A program made the translations under genes and the position numbers. A stretch of DNA of 64,000 nt from Ephydatia muelleri. Its lineage: Eukaryota > Porifera > Demospongiae > Spongillida > Spongillidae. Under the pieces are notes generated by a model. That model had not been told where the DNA came from. It worked only from the letters and a program-made list of their open reading frames with translations, and made no database searches. The stretch covers positions 1,912,589-1,976,588 of the forward strand of contig JABACO010000002.1 of NCBI GenBank assembly GCA_013339895.1, given 5' to 3'. Shown here one piece after another: positions 33,581 to 45,700 of the stretch (its first letter is position 1; every line of letters starts with the position of its first letter).

Positions 33581-36402
33581 TACACAGCCAAAAACTTTGA
33601 ACTGTTACGGAACTGAATCATACCTGATACGGAATGATATCATATCTGACACAAATGTGATAATCATATCTGACACAAATGTGATAACATAATATGTTAC
33701 ATATATGATCAGCAGTGATTTGGTACGGAATGATACATCATTCTGTACCAAATAAAGCATCATTCTGTATCAGAGGAGATTCTAATCTGATACATGTATG
33801 TATCATATGTGATTATTTGTTCTTTTACAGTATATACCGTAAAAATAATATTAGTTATAGTTATGCATCAAACACAAAACACATTGTAACAATACATTCT
33901 GTTTGTCCAATCATGACAGAAAACCAGTCCATCAGAGACAATCACCTCCTCTCTTTCCACGGATTCAGCTGAAGAACCCTGTTGTACCAGTAGAGAGCAC
34001 TCATGAACCACTGAGACAGGACTCTGGATGCTGTGACATGAGGTGGTAAAGATTCTTTTGCTCAGTTCAAGGCGAGGACAGTCATATTCATTGAGCATGG
34101 TCTGTCCCCCAGGTGCCTACAATGAATCGAACCCCTGCACTAAGCAAAGGACAGTGCCACTCGATGTACGCAGTACTGCAAGCAGAATTCCATATTGTAT
34201 CTAGTGCAAAATACAAATAACTTAATCATAAAACAATGTGGGATGTATAGTGTACCTGGTTACTAGCTGAATGTACTCTGATACTATTGCACCATAACCT
34301 ACAACTTCTTCAGTAGCAGCAGTGCCATTAAGTGCAACCGTCAGGTTCTCAATGGTGGCATTACAATTGCCTTCACATGGAAAAAGGCAATGACTGCAAA
34401 CTATGCCGCTGGTGCCATGCCTAAAATTTGAATTAGAAAATGGAAAACATCTTTCTATGTACCACTCACCTTTCTGGGTGATCCGGGTTGATATATGCCT
34501 TTGTTCCCTTGGAGCTCTTTAATTGGAATCCCACGCATTATGTGACTCATGTACTTGCATGAAAAGAGTTCTTGAAGTGCATCTCCACAACTGCAGTAAT
34601 AAAGGGCAATGTGTAACATGTACACACAAAAAACTGTTGGGCACCTTTGTTTGTGATCGGGAAAGATACCCTTGTGGCAAATGTATCGCAGTTGTTGTAA
34701 GATTGAAAAACGGTTAGCTATGTCACGGCTTGGTGCACGCCGATTTGCAAAAATATTGTATGCTCTAATGTTAGAGTTGAAAGACTCAAATCTGGAAACA
34801 ATGTATGAGACAATATTTCATTGGCTCACCTCTCAGCACTGAAAGCAGATGATGGTCCTAATTCCTTCATACACTGAACGAGATGAAGGATCATATGTGT
34901 CTTTGGCTTTTGAAGCAGGGAAGGCATATGCTGCTTAACTGCGTCTATGAATCCTTGACACACACTCTGCCACTCAGCTGCCTTGCTTGCGTCAACACAG
35001 ATTGCTATCTGAAATAACTGCCCAGATATGAGAATCTCTCAATGTGAAAAACAGACTTAGCATACCTTAGAGAAACTCAGCCACACTGGTGCCTGTCCTT
35101 CATTCAAGTATGGCTTCAAGATGAAGATGGCCATCTGTGCCCAAGCTTTAAAGTCTCTTCCCAAAAAAGATTGGTAGTACTGGCACACATTACCATACAT
35201 CTTCACCCTGAAACCTGATGTGTTGAAAGCCCTGACTCTTGCAAGGATCTCCCGTTTCTGCCATGGTCTGAGAGTGGGCATGGTTTCCTTCAACAGATAT
35301 TTGCAAGCTCCGAGTAGAGTGTGTGGAGAACTTCTACGGGAAGGCTATCACTGACAGAAAAAAATAAACAGGTGCTGAGCCACACTGTGACAGAGATAAT
35401 ATGTGACTGTGACGCTAGCATTAGCACTTACTCATAAATAGGATGATGGCTGTTTACAAGCAAGTAGAGTAGTGCGAAGATCTTGGATGGAAAGGGGTAA
35501 TAGCTTTCATTGCTCTGCTCTCAATGAGATCTTCAAGTTCAGATTCTTCTCCAAAATCCATTTCTTCATCCTTCGATTCGTCAGTATGTACCGGTAAAGG
35601 TCTTTCAAATTCATCTTCGCTACTAGTATGTTGCTACGAGATAATAATATATTATTATATAGAATCTACACGTATTCACCCATAAACATATGCGCTTACT
35701 TCATTGTCAGCAGTAGGCTGGGTGTAATTGACCATTGACTGCCGAATGTGAAGGCTCTCAACAAACAATATATGAGATTGGCTAGCGATGTGCTGCCGGT
35801 ACTTGGATAGGTACACAGTAAGAACCTATACAATCGAGCGGCGTACACATCAGTAATTAACGAAGGCAGTTTATACATGTAGTACCATGCACTTACGTTT
35901 TGTGGCCATTGATTTCTTTTTGTGGTCGGTGCATTAATTAGAATCACAGCACATGTTTTGTTGCAACGCGATTTGCGCGCGATGTCAAATACGTGTTCAA
36001 CACCACAATCTCAGCCACCACGGCCTTCTGAGGGTCCAGGTCCAAGTCGTGAACAAATTTCTTTGCCACAATCATATGATCATTCTATTTATATCTATAC
36101 TATACTGCTGATTTGGTTGTTGTGAGATGTGCTATAAAAAAAGAAACATTGTTACATGTATGTAAATGGTCTGGTACATATTGATAATTGTTCTGGTACA
36201 TAATGTTACACTGTTCTGGTACATAATGTTGTTTTGGAACAGATTGTAGGTAACATACTGAATCAGAATATGCCATCATTATGTACCAAATCTGACAATC
36301 TATCTGACATGTAACAATACAGTACCATATATGATAGCCTCCTTGGTACAGATCTGATAGTTCATCATGTCTGTTACATAAATGTAAGCTTTTGGCTGTG
36401 TA
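33581..36402. mobile_element. TIR DNA transposon with TA target duplication and a spliced transposase-like gene
   Basis: The left end reads TACACAGCCAAAA (33581) and the right end TTTTGGCTGTGTA (36402), giving CACAGCC termini flanked by TA. Subterminal DNA is rich in short repeats: ATCTGACACAAATGTGATA twice at the left, CTGGTACATAATGTT-like words at the right, and a hairpin TTGGTAC...GTACCAA at about 33719-33752. Subterminal arrays of this kind are typical of CACTA-type elements. The ends are not the usual CACTA/CACTG, so superfamily is uncertain. Confidence 0.7.
33866..35950 (-). CDS. Transposase-like protein of the nested TIR element
   Basis: Exon-like segments on the minus strand: 35947-35897; 35825-35700 (VLTVYLSKYRQHIASQSHIL); 35633 to about 35460 (acidic, SSEDEFERPLP); 35350-35066 (MPTLRPWQKREILARVRAFN, YYQSFLGRDFKAWAQ); 35008-34830 (KTHMILHLVQCMKELGPSSA); 34791-34470 (FESFNSNIRAYNIFANRRAP then SRDIANRF); and about 34420-34255 (CSHCLFPCEGNCNATIENL). 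The ER-FESFN...NRxAPSRDIA signature belongs to a transposon-borne family I have seen in fungal and animal genomes but cannot name securely. Frames do not join cleanly near 35310 and after 34470, so the copy is probably damaged. The start codon is uncertain. Confidence 0.6.
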
Positions 36403-36477
36403 CCGCACGGTACCGCGTCCTCCACTATTATTGACGCATGGTCACGTGATACAAGTAACTCCTTCCGAATTCAAAAA

Positions 36478-36618
36478 ATGAGCGGCAAGTGACGTTACTG
36501 TCACCACTGCGGGGAATACGTGTGTAGATCTACATTTATTGAACACCAAATGCTAGTAGAGTCGTTATCCAAAGCTGATAGTTCTCTTCAAGCTAAACAA
36601 CAGCTTCCTGCGGAAGGT
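36478..36618 (+). CDS. Orphan first exon of a transposase-type gene
   Basis: After ATGAGCGGCAAG the frame carries an in-frame stop, then RYCHHCGEYVCRSTFIEHQ and SLSKADSSLQAKQQLPAEG before a donor (GAAG then GTATGTACG). The CxxC...H zinc-finger-like start is like the N-terminus of CACTA-related transposases such as the one at 42752. No downstream exons follow, because satellite begins at 36885. It stands just outside the nested element and may belong to its host element. Confidence 0.4.
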
Positions 36619-36884
36619 ATGTACGTATCGTATATCATACACGTGCACCGATTATGTATGCATATGCGCAGCTGCATACTCGATTCGCGAGATATAGCTA
36701 GTGCTGAGCGGTAGCTATTAGCAGCTAATTGTATCCTTTTTTGTTATACAGACGTACCGGGTACCGGTACTATGGCAGACAGGAGAGCATATAGAATACC
36801 TCTCCGGCTCTGAGTCAGATTCGTCATCAAGTAAAGAATCTTTACAGCAAGGACTCCATCACTATAAAAGGCACCAGTTGCCTG

Positions 36885-38865
36885 TGTGTGTATGTGATGT
36901 GTGCCTCTGTGTGAGATGTGTGCCACTGTGTATGTGTGCCTGTGTGTTGATGTGTGCCTGTGTCAATGTGTGCCTCTGTGTAATATGTAGCCTTAGTGAT
37001 GTGTGCCTCTGTGTGATATGCGCCTCTGTTTATGATACATGTGTCCCTGTGTGTAATGTGTGCCAATATGTGTAGCCTATGTGTGATGTACACATGCCTC
37101 TGTGTGATGTGTTCCTGTGTGTGATTTGTGATGTACACGTGCCTCTGTGTGATGTGTCCCTCTGCTCTGTGCGTGATGTATGCCTCTGAGTAATGTGCAC
37201 TTGCCTCTGTGTGATATATTGCTGTGTGTGATGAGTGCCCGTGTGTGATGTTTGCCTCTCTGTAATGTGTAGCCTTATTGATAAGTGCCTGTGTGATGTG
37301 TTCCTCTGTTTATGATGTGTCCTTGTGTGTGATGTGTGCCAATGTGTAACTTGTGTGTGATGTGTGCCAATGTGTAACTTGTGTGTGATGTGTGCTTGTG
37401 TGTGATGTGTAACCTTAGTGATGAGTGCCTGTGTGTGATGTGTGGCTGTGTGTGATGTGTGCCTCTGTGTGTGATGTGTGCCTCTGTGTGATGTGTGCCT
37501 GTGTGTGTGATGTGTACCTGTGTGTGATGTGTGCCTATGTGATGTGTGCTTGTGCCTGTGTGAGATGTGTGATGTGTGCCTGTGTGATGTGTGCCTATGT
37601 GCGATGTGTGCCTGTGTGTGATGTGGCTGTGTGTGATGTATGCCTGCATGTGATGTGTGCCTGTGTGTGATATACACATGCCTCTGTGTGATGTGTGCCT
37701 CTGTGTGATGTGTGCCTATGTGTGATGTGTGCCTATGTGTGATGTGTGCCTGTGTGTAATGTGTGTAACCTGTGTGTGATGTGTGCCTGTGTGTGATATG
37801 TGCCTATGTGTCATTTGTGCCTGTAGCCTTAGTGATGTGTGCCTATATGGGATGTGTGATGTATGGCTGTGTGCTATGTGTGTCTGTGTGCATATCTCTG
37901 TGGGATGTGTGCCTGTCTGTAATGTGTGCCAATATGTGTAACTTGTGTGTGATATGTGCCTGTGTGATGTGTGCATGTGTGTGATGTGTGCATGTGTGTG
38001 ATGTGTGCATGTGTGTGATGTGTGCCTCTGTGTGATATGTAGCCTTCGCGATGAGTGTCTATGTGTCTGTGTGTGACATGAGCCTGTGTGATGTGTGCCT
38101 GTGTGATGTGTGCCTCTGTGTGTGCCTGTGTGATGTGTGCCTATGTGTGATGAGTGCCTGTGTGATTTGTGCCTGTGTGTCATTTGTGCCTGTGCGTGTG
38201 TATGCCTGTGTGTGATGTGTGCCTGTTTGTGTGATGTGTGCCTGTGTGTGATGTGTGTCTGTGTGATGTGTACCTGTGTGATGGTGCTTCTGTGTTATGT
38301 GTGCCTGTGTGATGTGTGCCTCTGTGTGTGATGTGTGCCTGTTGATGTGTGATGTGTGCCTGTGTGATGTGTGATGTGTGCCTATGTGTGATGTGTGCCT
38401 CTTTATTATGTGTGCCTTTGTGATGTGTGCCTGTGTGTCATTTGTGCCTATGAGTGATGTATGCCTGTGTGTGTATGTGTGCCTGTTTGTGTGATGTGTG
38501 CCTTTGTGTGATGTGTGCCTGTGTGATGTGTGCCTGTATGATGTGTGCCTTTGTGATGTGTGCCTGTTGGTGTGATGTGTGCCTGTGTGTGATGTGTGCC
38601 TGTGTGTGTTTGTAGCCTTAGTGATGAGTGCCTCTGTGATGTGTGCCTGTGTGATGTGTGCCTGTGTGATGTGTACCTGTGTGATGGTGTCTCTGTGTTA
38701 TGTATCCTGTGTGTGTGTGCCTCTGTGTGATGTGTGCCTCTGTGATGTGTGCCTATGTGTGATGTGTGCCTATGTGTGATGTGTGCCTATGTGTGATGTA
38801 TGCCTTGTGTGATGTGTGCCTGTGTGTGATGTGTGCCTGTTTGTGTGACGTGTGTGTGGCTGTGT
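36885..38865. repeat. 2-kb GTGTGATGTGTGCC satellite
   Basis: Tandem but irregular 12- to 18-bp units (GTGTGATGTGTGCCT, with CTCTGT, TATGT and CTGTGT variants) and higher-order AGCCTTAGTGATG inserts at several places. All frames are open. None is coding. From 38866 to 39850 I see no supportable gene. Confidence 0.95.
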
Positions 38866-40229
38866 GCAACATTATAGAAGTACTTCGTTCATTCTTTACA
38901 TGTGTAGGGATAAAGGATTATGTCTTCCATCCTCACTCAAACTAAAACTGATTCCATGTACATGTTGTATGTTCTGCATTCTTGTATTGGACCTTAATGA
39001 ATCAATTTCAAGGCTGATAAAAGATTTAAATCGCACATACATGTACTGGACTGTTACCTCATTGCCATGGCAACACATCGCATACCAATAACAAGCGGTA
39101 TAAGCTCGCTAATTGCAATTGATTGACAGTTGCTGGTTAATTCAACTATAACTGTCCCTTGACCAATTCACGTGACTATTTTAATAATAGGTTTTTGGCG
39201 GGGAAACAGTGGTGTAGCCGATGGATGTTACCTATTTTATCGCAACCTATTTTGGCGCCAAAGTACAACGTGCATCAGCGCAGCAAAGAGCACGATATGG
39301 TAAGCGTTTCGCTATCGGCCTTTGTCCTCCTCTATAGCAACTTTCAGGTTCAAAGATTGGCGTGGAACTTATGGATCCGAATAAACTTGTTGATTCGCCA
39401 CATACTGATGATAAGACATGAGTGCTGCGTAAGTGCCATTTTTGGGGGTGTCGAAGATATCACAACCACTTTTCTTCCATCTACAGGAATAGGTTGTAAC
39501 GCGAACACATATTAGTAGGTGTAACGTATTATTGGTACGTTATTTAATTGTATTTCCTCTACCCAGCCACCTTTATTTTTTTGGGCTTTGGAACGCAATG
39601 AGGTATGTACAAGGGTCACTTTTTTCCTCATCTGTGACTTTTTACACAAGATGAACGTTTGATGACGTGAGTGGCTCCACGTTTGTGCCAGTGTCATCGC
39701 GCGCAGATTGTCAATACCGGCGCAAATGTGTAAGCAAGTACTTCTGTGGTTCATGCATTCATGATTGATGCTACACATAATTATCTTTCAACAGAACGGA
39801 ATCCGGCTTTTTGCCTAATGTGGAGACCAAGCAAAACTGACACTTGCTCTTCCTTTTTATATGCATTTGTATTTGTATATGGTTTTTTGAAGAACTAACC
39901 CTGAGAAAAGTGAATGGGATGGTGCACGTATACGATAAAGCTGCATGGATAGAAAGTAGAAGCGGTACCGCTGTAGTACCGGTAGCCAGAAATCCAACCT
40001 TACGTACCGACGGTACAATGCGGTAAAAAGCGAACCGCCTTTAACCGTGGATTTCCCGGACTGACGGATTATAACGTGTAAAGATGTGACAGAGCGACGG
40101 AGGGGAAGGACGTTGCCGTCCACTCTCCGTCCACAGACGGACCGTTGGTATTGATATCAACGGTATCCGCCTACATCTGAGTGACGGGTAAGGTCACGTG
40201 ATGAGACGTTACCGTCTCAATGTAATGGT

Positions 40230-40740
40230 TTCGCTGTGTTGGGTTTTTGCAGCGGAATTTTACGATTCCATGCTGGTAAAACGTGTTTCCACTGGTGGAA
40301 ATTGAAAATCTCTTATACATTCCTGCGGTAAATTCCCAAGAAAAAATTATGTTTTCCATATATGGAACCAAGAATAAACCCATAATCGGAGGCTTAAATT
40401 CCGCATTGGGATCCAGTCCGGCTTTTGATACAATCCCAATGGAAATTCGTATTTCCAGGTAAGGATTTACCGTAGAAAAAGCTTTTTCCATCCCAGTTTT
40501 ATAATCAAATCCCACTATACAAACATAAATTTCCACCTCTGTTTCTATATATGCTTAAACTCCGTTTCCGCTTTGGTTTCTCTTCAATTCCGCAGCGGAA
40601 ATAGCAACGACTGAGCTGCAGATCCTACCTTCTTTTTTTTCACCTCCGTTTCTCCAAATTCCAGCCTGGATGTAGTAAATTCCGCTTATGGTCTGTCGTC
40701 TCAGATTTCCTTAAATTCCACACAACAGAACAATTTCTAC
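40230..40740. repeat. Cluster of AAATTCC / GGAATTT words
   Basis: More than a dozen copies of the 6- to 7-base word in either orientation, some as face-to-face pairs (TTTCCACTGGTGGAAATT, GGAAATTCGTATTTCC). Similar clusters lie at 33350-33440, 46830-46920 and 49010-49280. The spacing is irregular. This resembles subterminal protein-binding sites of transposons. Confidence 0.5.
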
Positions 40741-40894
40741 CTCGTCAATCTCACCCTGGTTACATAATCACAATCTACTTTTCAATGATGTCACAGTTGC
40801 TATTAATTTTGATCACCAATCAGTGCACCTCAATACTGAAAAGCAAATTGAATCAATGACTGTAAGTTGTGTTGTCCAGTGAATGCTGCATGTA

Positions 40895-42659
40895 CTAAAG
40901 CACCCCACTAACCAAAATGTCATCTCTTGTCAGATCACAGACATCAGCTCCAGAGTTAATCTGAATAATTTTCTTGGCAAGAAGACCCTGTGCAAGTGGC
41001 TTAAGCAGTGATGTCTTTGGTGCTGTGAGAAGTGCTTTCCTCTCAGCATTTTGAGGAAGATGATTGTTGATAGCCCTAACAAGTTGTTGCCTGGTTACTT
41101 CTTTCAGGAAATGGACACCAAAAGCTTGAAGCACAATTACTTCTGCACTTTTTACTGATAATTCTAAAAAGAATAATTAAAATTGGTTAATATTTATATA
41201 ATTGTTCTCACCTGAGTTCAAGCATTGACTTTCAGGAGAGGGGTCACAAGAAGGTGAAACTTGAGCTGTGGCTGTGCAAAAATACATAAATATGTGCATA
41301 TTTTTAAATGGTGTATTATGATTATACTCACCAATCTTCAAGCATTGAACTTCAGTGAGGTCGTGAGAAGTGATGGCTGGAGCAGTAGCTATATATAATG
41401 TGAGTAGAATTATAATTTACTGAATATCATGCGTACAACATTACTTGTTTACCTGCATTCAATGCTAACAGTAATTTGTTGAACTTACTTGCATTTGTGA
41501 CACCAACTGATGAAGTTGTCTCTTTAGCAATAGCTTTACGTATGCGTGGCTAGTGTGCATGGTAAATTGTGACAATTATTACTGAACAACATTCATTGGG
41601 TTGCAAAACAAATCCAGCCCATATTGACATGCATGCTATAATCATTAATAATGCTTTTTATTATTAGGTTGCTGCACGATAATCATTGTAAGTTTTTAAT
41701 GTCTATTACACATATACTTACTTTAGTGTAGTCAACCCCTTTTCTTATTCTTCGTTTTTTCTCATTCAGTGAATCGAAGATATGCTGCCTTATTGCACGT
41801 TCTCCAAAATATTTTGTTTGCAAGTTGGGATTAGAGTTGCAGCAAGCTCTTCCAGTTTTTGTCGCTCAGCACTGTCAGTCTTAAATAGTGGAATACTGTT
41901 GCCCTTCCAGGTATCGTATACAGCCTTGCGAACTTTATTACGCCTAATTGAACATAATATATTAGCACAGCAGTGCACAAAATATACATGCTGCCTTACA
42001 TCATATGATAGATCCTTCTATCTTCTGGTGAGATCTTCCCCAGTTCAGGTAGAGACAGCTTTCTGTTTAATTCAATACAACTTGTACCGCAAGCCACTTG
42101 TTCTGTTACTGCCACCACACTTGTTTTCTCTGAACCCTGAATCAGTTTTTTTAGCTTTAGTTGATCTTTGACAGTTTCCAGTCCACATGCCTTAAGTTGA
42201 TCTGTTGTCCCTGTCTTGCATAACATTAGTAGTGTCTCACCATCTATTTCTTGCTCTGAAAGATCAAAGAACACCGTGCACCAATGCGGTTAATTTACAC
42301 CAGGTATAATTAGGACGTGCGAACCGGCGAACTGCGCCCGCCCTCCAAACTGATACTTTTTACGCGCGCAAATGCAGAATCTAAAAGTGCCATGTCAAAC
42401 CTTGGTAAAGAATCCTACGTATGAATCTACTATATAGGGTGATCGCGATCGGCAAGCGCGATAGGGTGCACACCGTTACTCTTCATTAGCTGGTGGTCAA
42501 AATGCGACGTTTGTGATTTCACACACTGAGCGGAACAAAGAATGAATTTATCTATGTACCTTCAAAGCGATGTGCAACCCGCGAATTGTATTGCTTGAGC
42601 GCCCATTCCACTGTCTCCTCCAACTTCCAACTCGCTACTTCGTCTTCGCTAACAGCCAT
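40895..42659 (-). CDS. SAM-domain protein of unknown function
   Basis: Seven-exon model: 42659-42560, 42255-42000, 41943-41722, 41549-41489, 41388-41332, 41271-41212 and 41163-40895. The start is MAVSEDEVASWKLEETVEWA, and exons 1-2 join into a SAM domain (EEQEIDGETLLMLCKTG, LKKLIQ). SAM domains mediate protein-protein association. Exon 3 (RNKVRKAVYDTWKGNSIPLF, then FGERAIRQHIFDSLNEKKRR) needs a one-base frame change in a T run near 41812, either a base-calling error or a real lesion. Exons 5 and 6 are short and similar (EVQCLKI, ESQCLNS). The C-terminus (VLQAFGVHFLKEVTRQQLVR) is conserved-looking but unknown to me. The gene is head to head with the transposase-like gene at 42752. Confidence 0.7.
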
Positions 42660-42751
42660 GAGAGACGATATCGATCCGCCGCCGGCGTTTACACGCGTAC
42701 TGATCTGGAAACGTAATTGCGCATGCGCAGGAAGCAGCATATACAATAAAG
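42660..42751. promoter_or_regulatory. Bidirectional promoter with NRF1-type palindrome
   Basis: Only 92 bp separate the two divergent start codons. They include TGCGCATGCGCA at 42718-42729, which fits the NRF1 consensus, followed by an ETS-like AGGAAG, plus CG-rich words GCCGCCGGCG and ACGCGT. NRF1 sites are common in bidirectional promoters of animals. The role here is inferred. Confidence 0.55.
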
Positions 42752-45700
42752 ATGAGTGCAACGTTAACGTGGAAAAGAGAAGACATTGTATACTGTAGGT
42801 GCTCAGACATGCGCAGCGTGCATTCTCACTGCCCTTGTGGGATGTGCAATGGTAGTGCAGTGTCGAGATCTACTGAATACAGGCATTGGGAAATAGCTAC
42901 CAAATGTGCATCGAACTTAGCTTTCACAAGTACAGCCAGCCCATCGTCGTCACTCGTCATTCCAGAAATGCCTATGTGTATACCGAACGTTGTTTCTGAT
43001 GATAAAACAATGTCAGGTGACGAGCTTGAGGCCTGCAGCTCGGAGATCGCCACCGTAGCGAACTCAAACCAATCGTCGCCCTTCACCACTGCTACCGACT
43101 GCGGCGATGTGGAAACAATGCTTGAGGCCGAGGATTTCTGCGCGGGAGGAATAGAATGTACTCTGCAAAATGAAGATGGATCATTTCCTATTGAAAATGT
43201 TGAGCGAATGCATGGAACGGTCGTTGATCATAAAGTGAAATGCATTATTCGAGAAGCTGTTTTAGGAGCAATGAAGATTCAAAGTGAATTTTCGTCATCA
43301 CGAGCTCACTTTTTGAGAGTTTTAAACTACGGTCGTGATCTGTTCTGCAAAGGCGACCCAAACATCATAAAGTACTGGCCAAAAACGTGGCAAGATTGCA
43401 TCTCGTTGCTATCTGGTGAAGGGTACACTGAGGCAATTCAGTATTGGATTTGTCTCAATAGAGAGCATCCATGCTGCTATGATATCACAAATTCACCAGA
43501 AGAACTGTGCAAGTGAGTTGGTGTATGGAGTTTCTTTTAAAAAGTAATTGCTAGCTAATTTGCAGCTTATATATACAGTTGTATATTCGTACATGTAGCA
43601 TGCATCATTATGTGTCAGCTATGTAGTTAAACTGCATGATTAAGCTAGCATGCTAGGCTAATGTATAATCATGTGAGTTTTCTTTAACCATGAATTCATA
43701 AACACATAAATACATGGCTCATGTTTATTTGGCAACTTATAATTTCTATCACTCTCATTAGACACTGTGGGCAAAAAGGTCAATTAACTTACTATTATTT
43801 GAGCCTACATGATAAAATAAGGAGATGGTGCAGCAATCCTCACTTCTGTGAGAAGATGATGGCTCATTGGAAGGAGAGAGATCACTGGCTCAGTAATGAA
43901 GTTCTTTTTGCTCGGAATGAAATATGGGATGGAGAAAGGTTCAAAGAACTTTCATGGTTTTGGAACCCTGAAGCAAGATGGGTTATACCAGCTTTGTGCC
44001 CAAACTGCAAGCAAGTTGTGGGCAGTCAATCCATCAAGGATGAATTAGGGCTTTCACCAGAAACACACATTGAAGAGCATTATGAATGCAGCATATCTAT
44101 TCAGTGCCCTAATTGCTACTTAAGGTTTGAGCACAAACCCAAAGTTACTAGTGGAGGTCCTAGAAACATTGCTCTTATAGGCCATTGGGATGGGTGGCAA
44201 CCTTTCAGCACATCATGCAAACACAGTTGTGGTGAGTAGTTATTATTAGCCTGCATGCTGGCTAACTTTAGTGTACTAATTTGCAGGAGCTATTGAGGTG
44301 TCAATTGCCGCAAAATGAAAAAGTCTGATCGATGCAGTACAGAAGAGGTGTATGTCTCTGGTTTTGTTCCAAGCTATCTACTTCCTAATAAGTGTCCAAT
44401 ATCTCTTGATCCATTTCTGGAGATTCTTGTTAAAGAATTAGAGGATCTATTTGTAAATGGTAATGGAGGTGGCTGTGTACATCAACTTAAAAGATTTTTT
44501 TTTAGGCATGGAGGTTGAATACACCGGATCATCTGAAGGACTTCCCCCTGGAAAGATAGTAATACGGTGTATTCTACTACTATGGACTGGGGACTACCCT
44601 GCTCAAGCTCAGGTTGGAAAATTTATCCAAGGAGGAATTCGGCCCTGCAGACGTTGCAATGTTGTTGGTATGAACACTATTTTCCAATCATAATGCATCA
44701 CAATATTTATTTAAATCCCACAGGTGCCCAAGGTTCAGAGTCAACCCACTATTACTATGGTAACTACAGATATCACAGCAGATACCCAAGTGATGAAAGT
44801 GACTTGAATATGTTTGTGCAGACTATGAAAGACATCGAATGTGAGGATCGGCCTACAGTTCATGCTACTATGGCACGAGAGAGTGGTTTCACTGGTCTCT
44901 CCATACTACACCGACTCTATGCTGCTTATGGGTTCAATATTTTAAAGGATCTCACTTTTGATGCCATGCATGATGTTACCCTTAACATTATTCATCACCA
45001 TCTTCTGAGGTATCTGGAAGCTGGAATTTTGTCTAGAAATGAAATTGATGTAAGACTGGCAGCCATTCCATGGACACCAGGTATATTGCTAACTTTAGCT
45101 TAATATGTTGGAACATAAATTGACACTTGTATAATAAGCTGGTTATTTCTTAGCTTACATATAAGCTATAATCATGCTATAAAATATACCAGTGTTCTCT
45201 ACAATTACATATATATTAAAACCATAATCATGTTACAAGATAAACCAGTGCTCTCTACAATCACATGCACATGCTTTAGAACTTAAGGATGGCAGACTTC
45301 CAACCTCAGTTACCAAGCGATTAGGGTTTTGGAAGGCAGAAGAGTTGCAGAAATTTTGCTATCCAGCATCAGAATATGTACTAGGAGGAATCTTACCTGA
45401 TGATGAATATCATGTGTGGATACTAATTGTTCGCATAACTGAAATGATCTTCCAAATAGGACGAAGCGGTTGGTCTGATGATGATATTCAACTTCTTAAG
45501 CAGTTAATTCTCAGGCATAACACCCTCACTGAAGAAGTTGAGGGCCTAAAGAGTTGTGTCGTAACACTGCATAATCTGATACATTACCCTGAGGAAATCA
45601 AACGCTTTTCAAGCCCAGACAATTACTGGTGTTATACTTTTGAAAGAGCGGTACATGGTTATGTGGTTAGGTCATCCAATAACCGAAACATGGAGTTGTC

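Larger units (their letters stand above)
33330..40540. mobile_element. Possible large transposon with inverted ends, carrying a nested element
   Basis: About 33330-33580 and, inverted, about 40000-40540 share the order CAAAAACCAAC-like, CACAGCGAAACC, GAGACGG and CCGTCAC, plus clusters of AAATTCC / GGAATTT words. If these are its ends, the element encloses the nested TIR element (33581-36402), one transposase-type first exon (36478-36618) and a satellite. The arms are diverged and no target duplication was found, so this is a proposal. Confidence 0.4.

Noticed and set aside
36842-38779. Several Cys/Val or His/Thr frames
   Set aside because: They translate GTGTGATG satellite on both strands.
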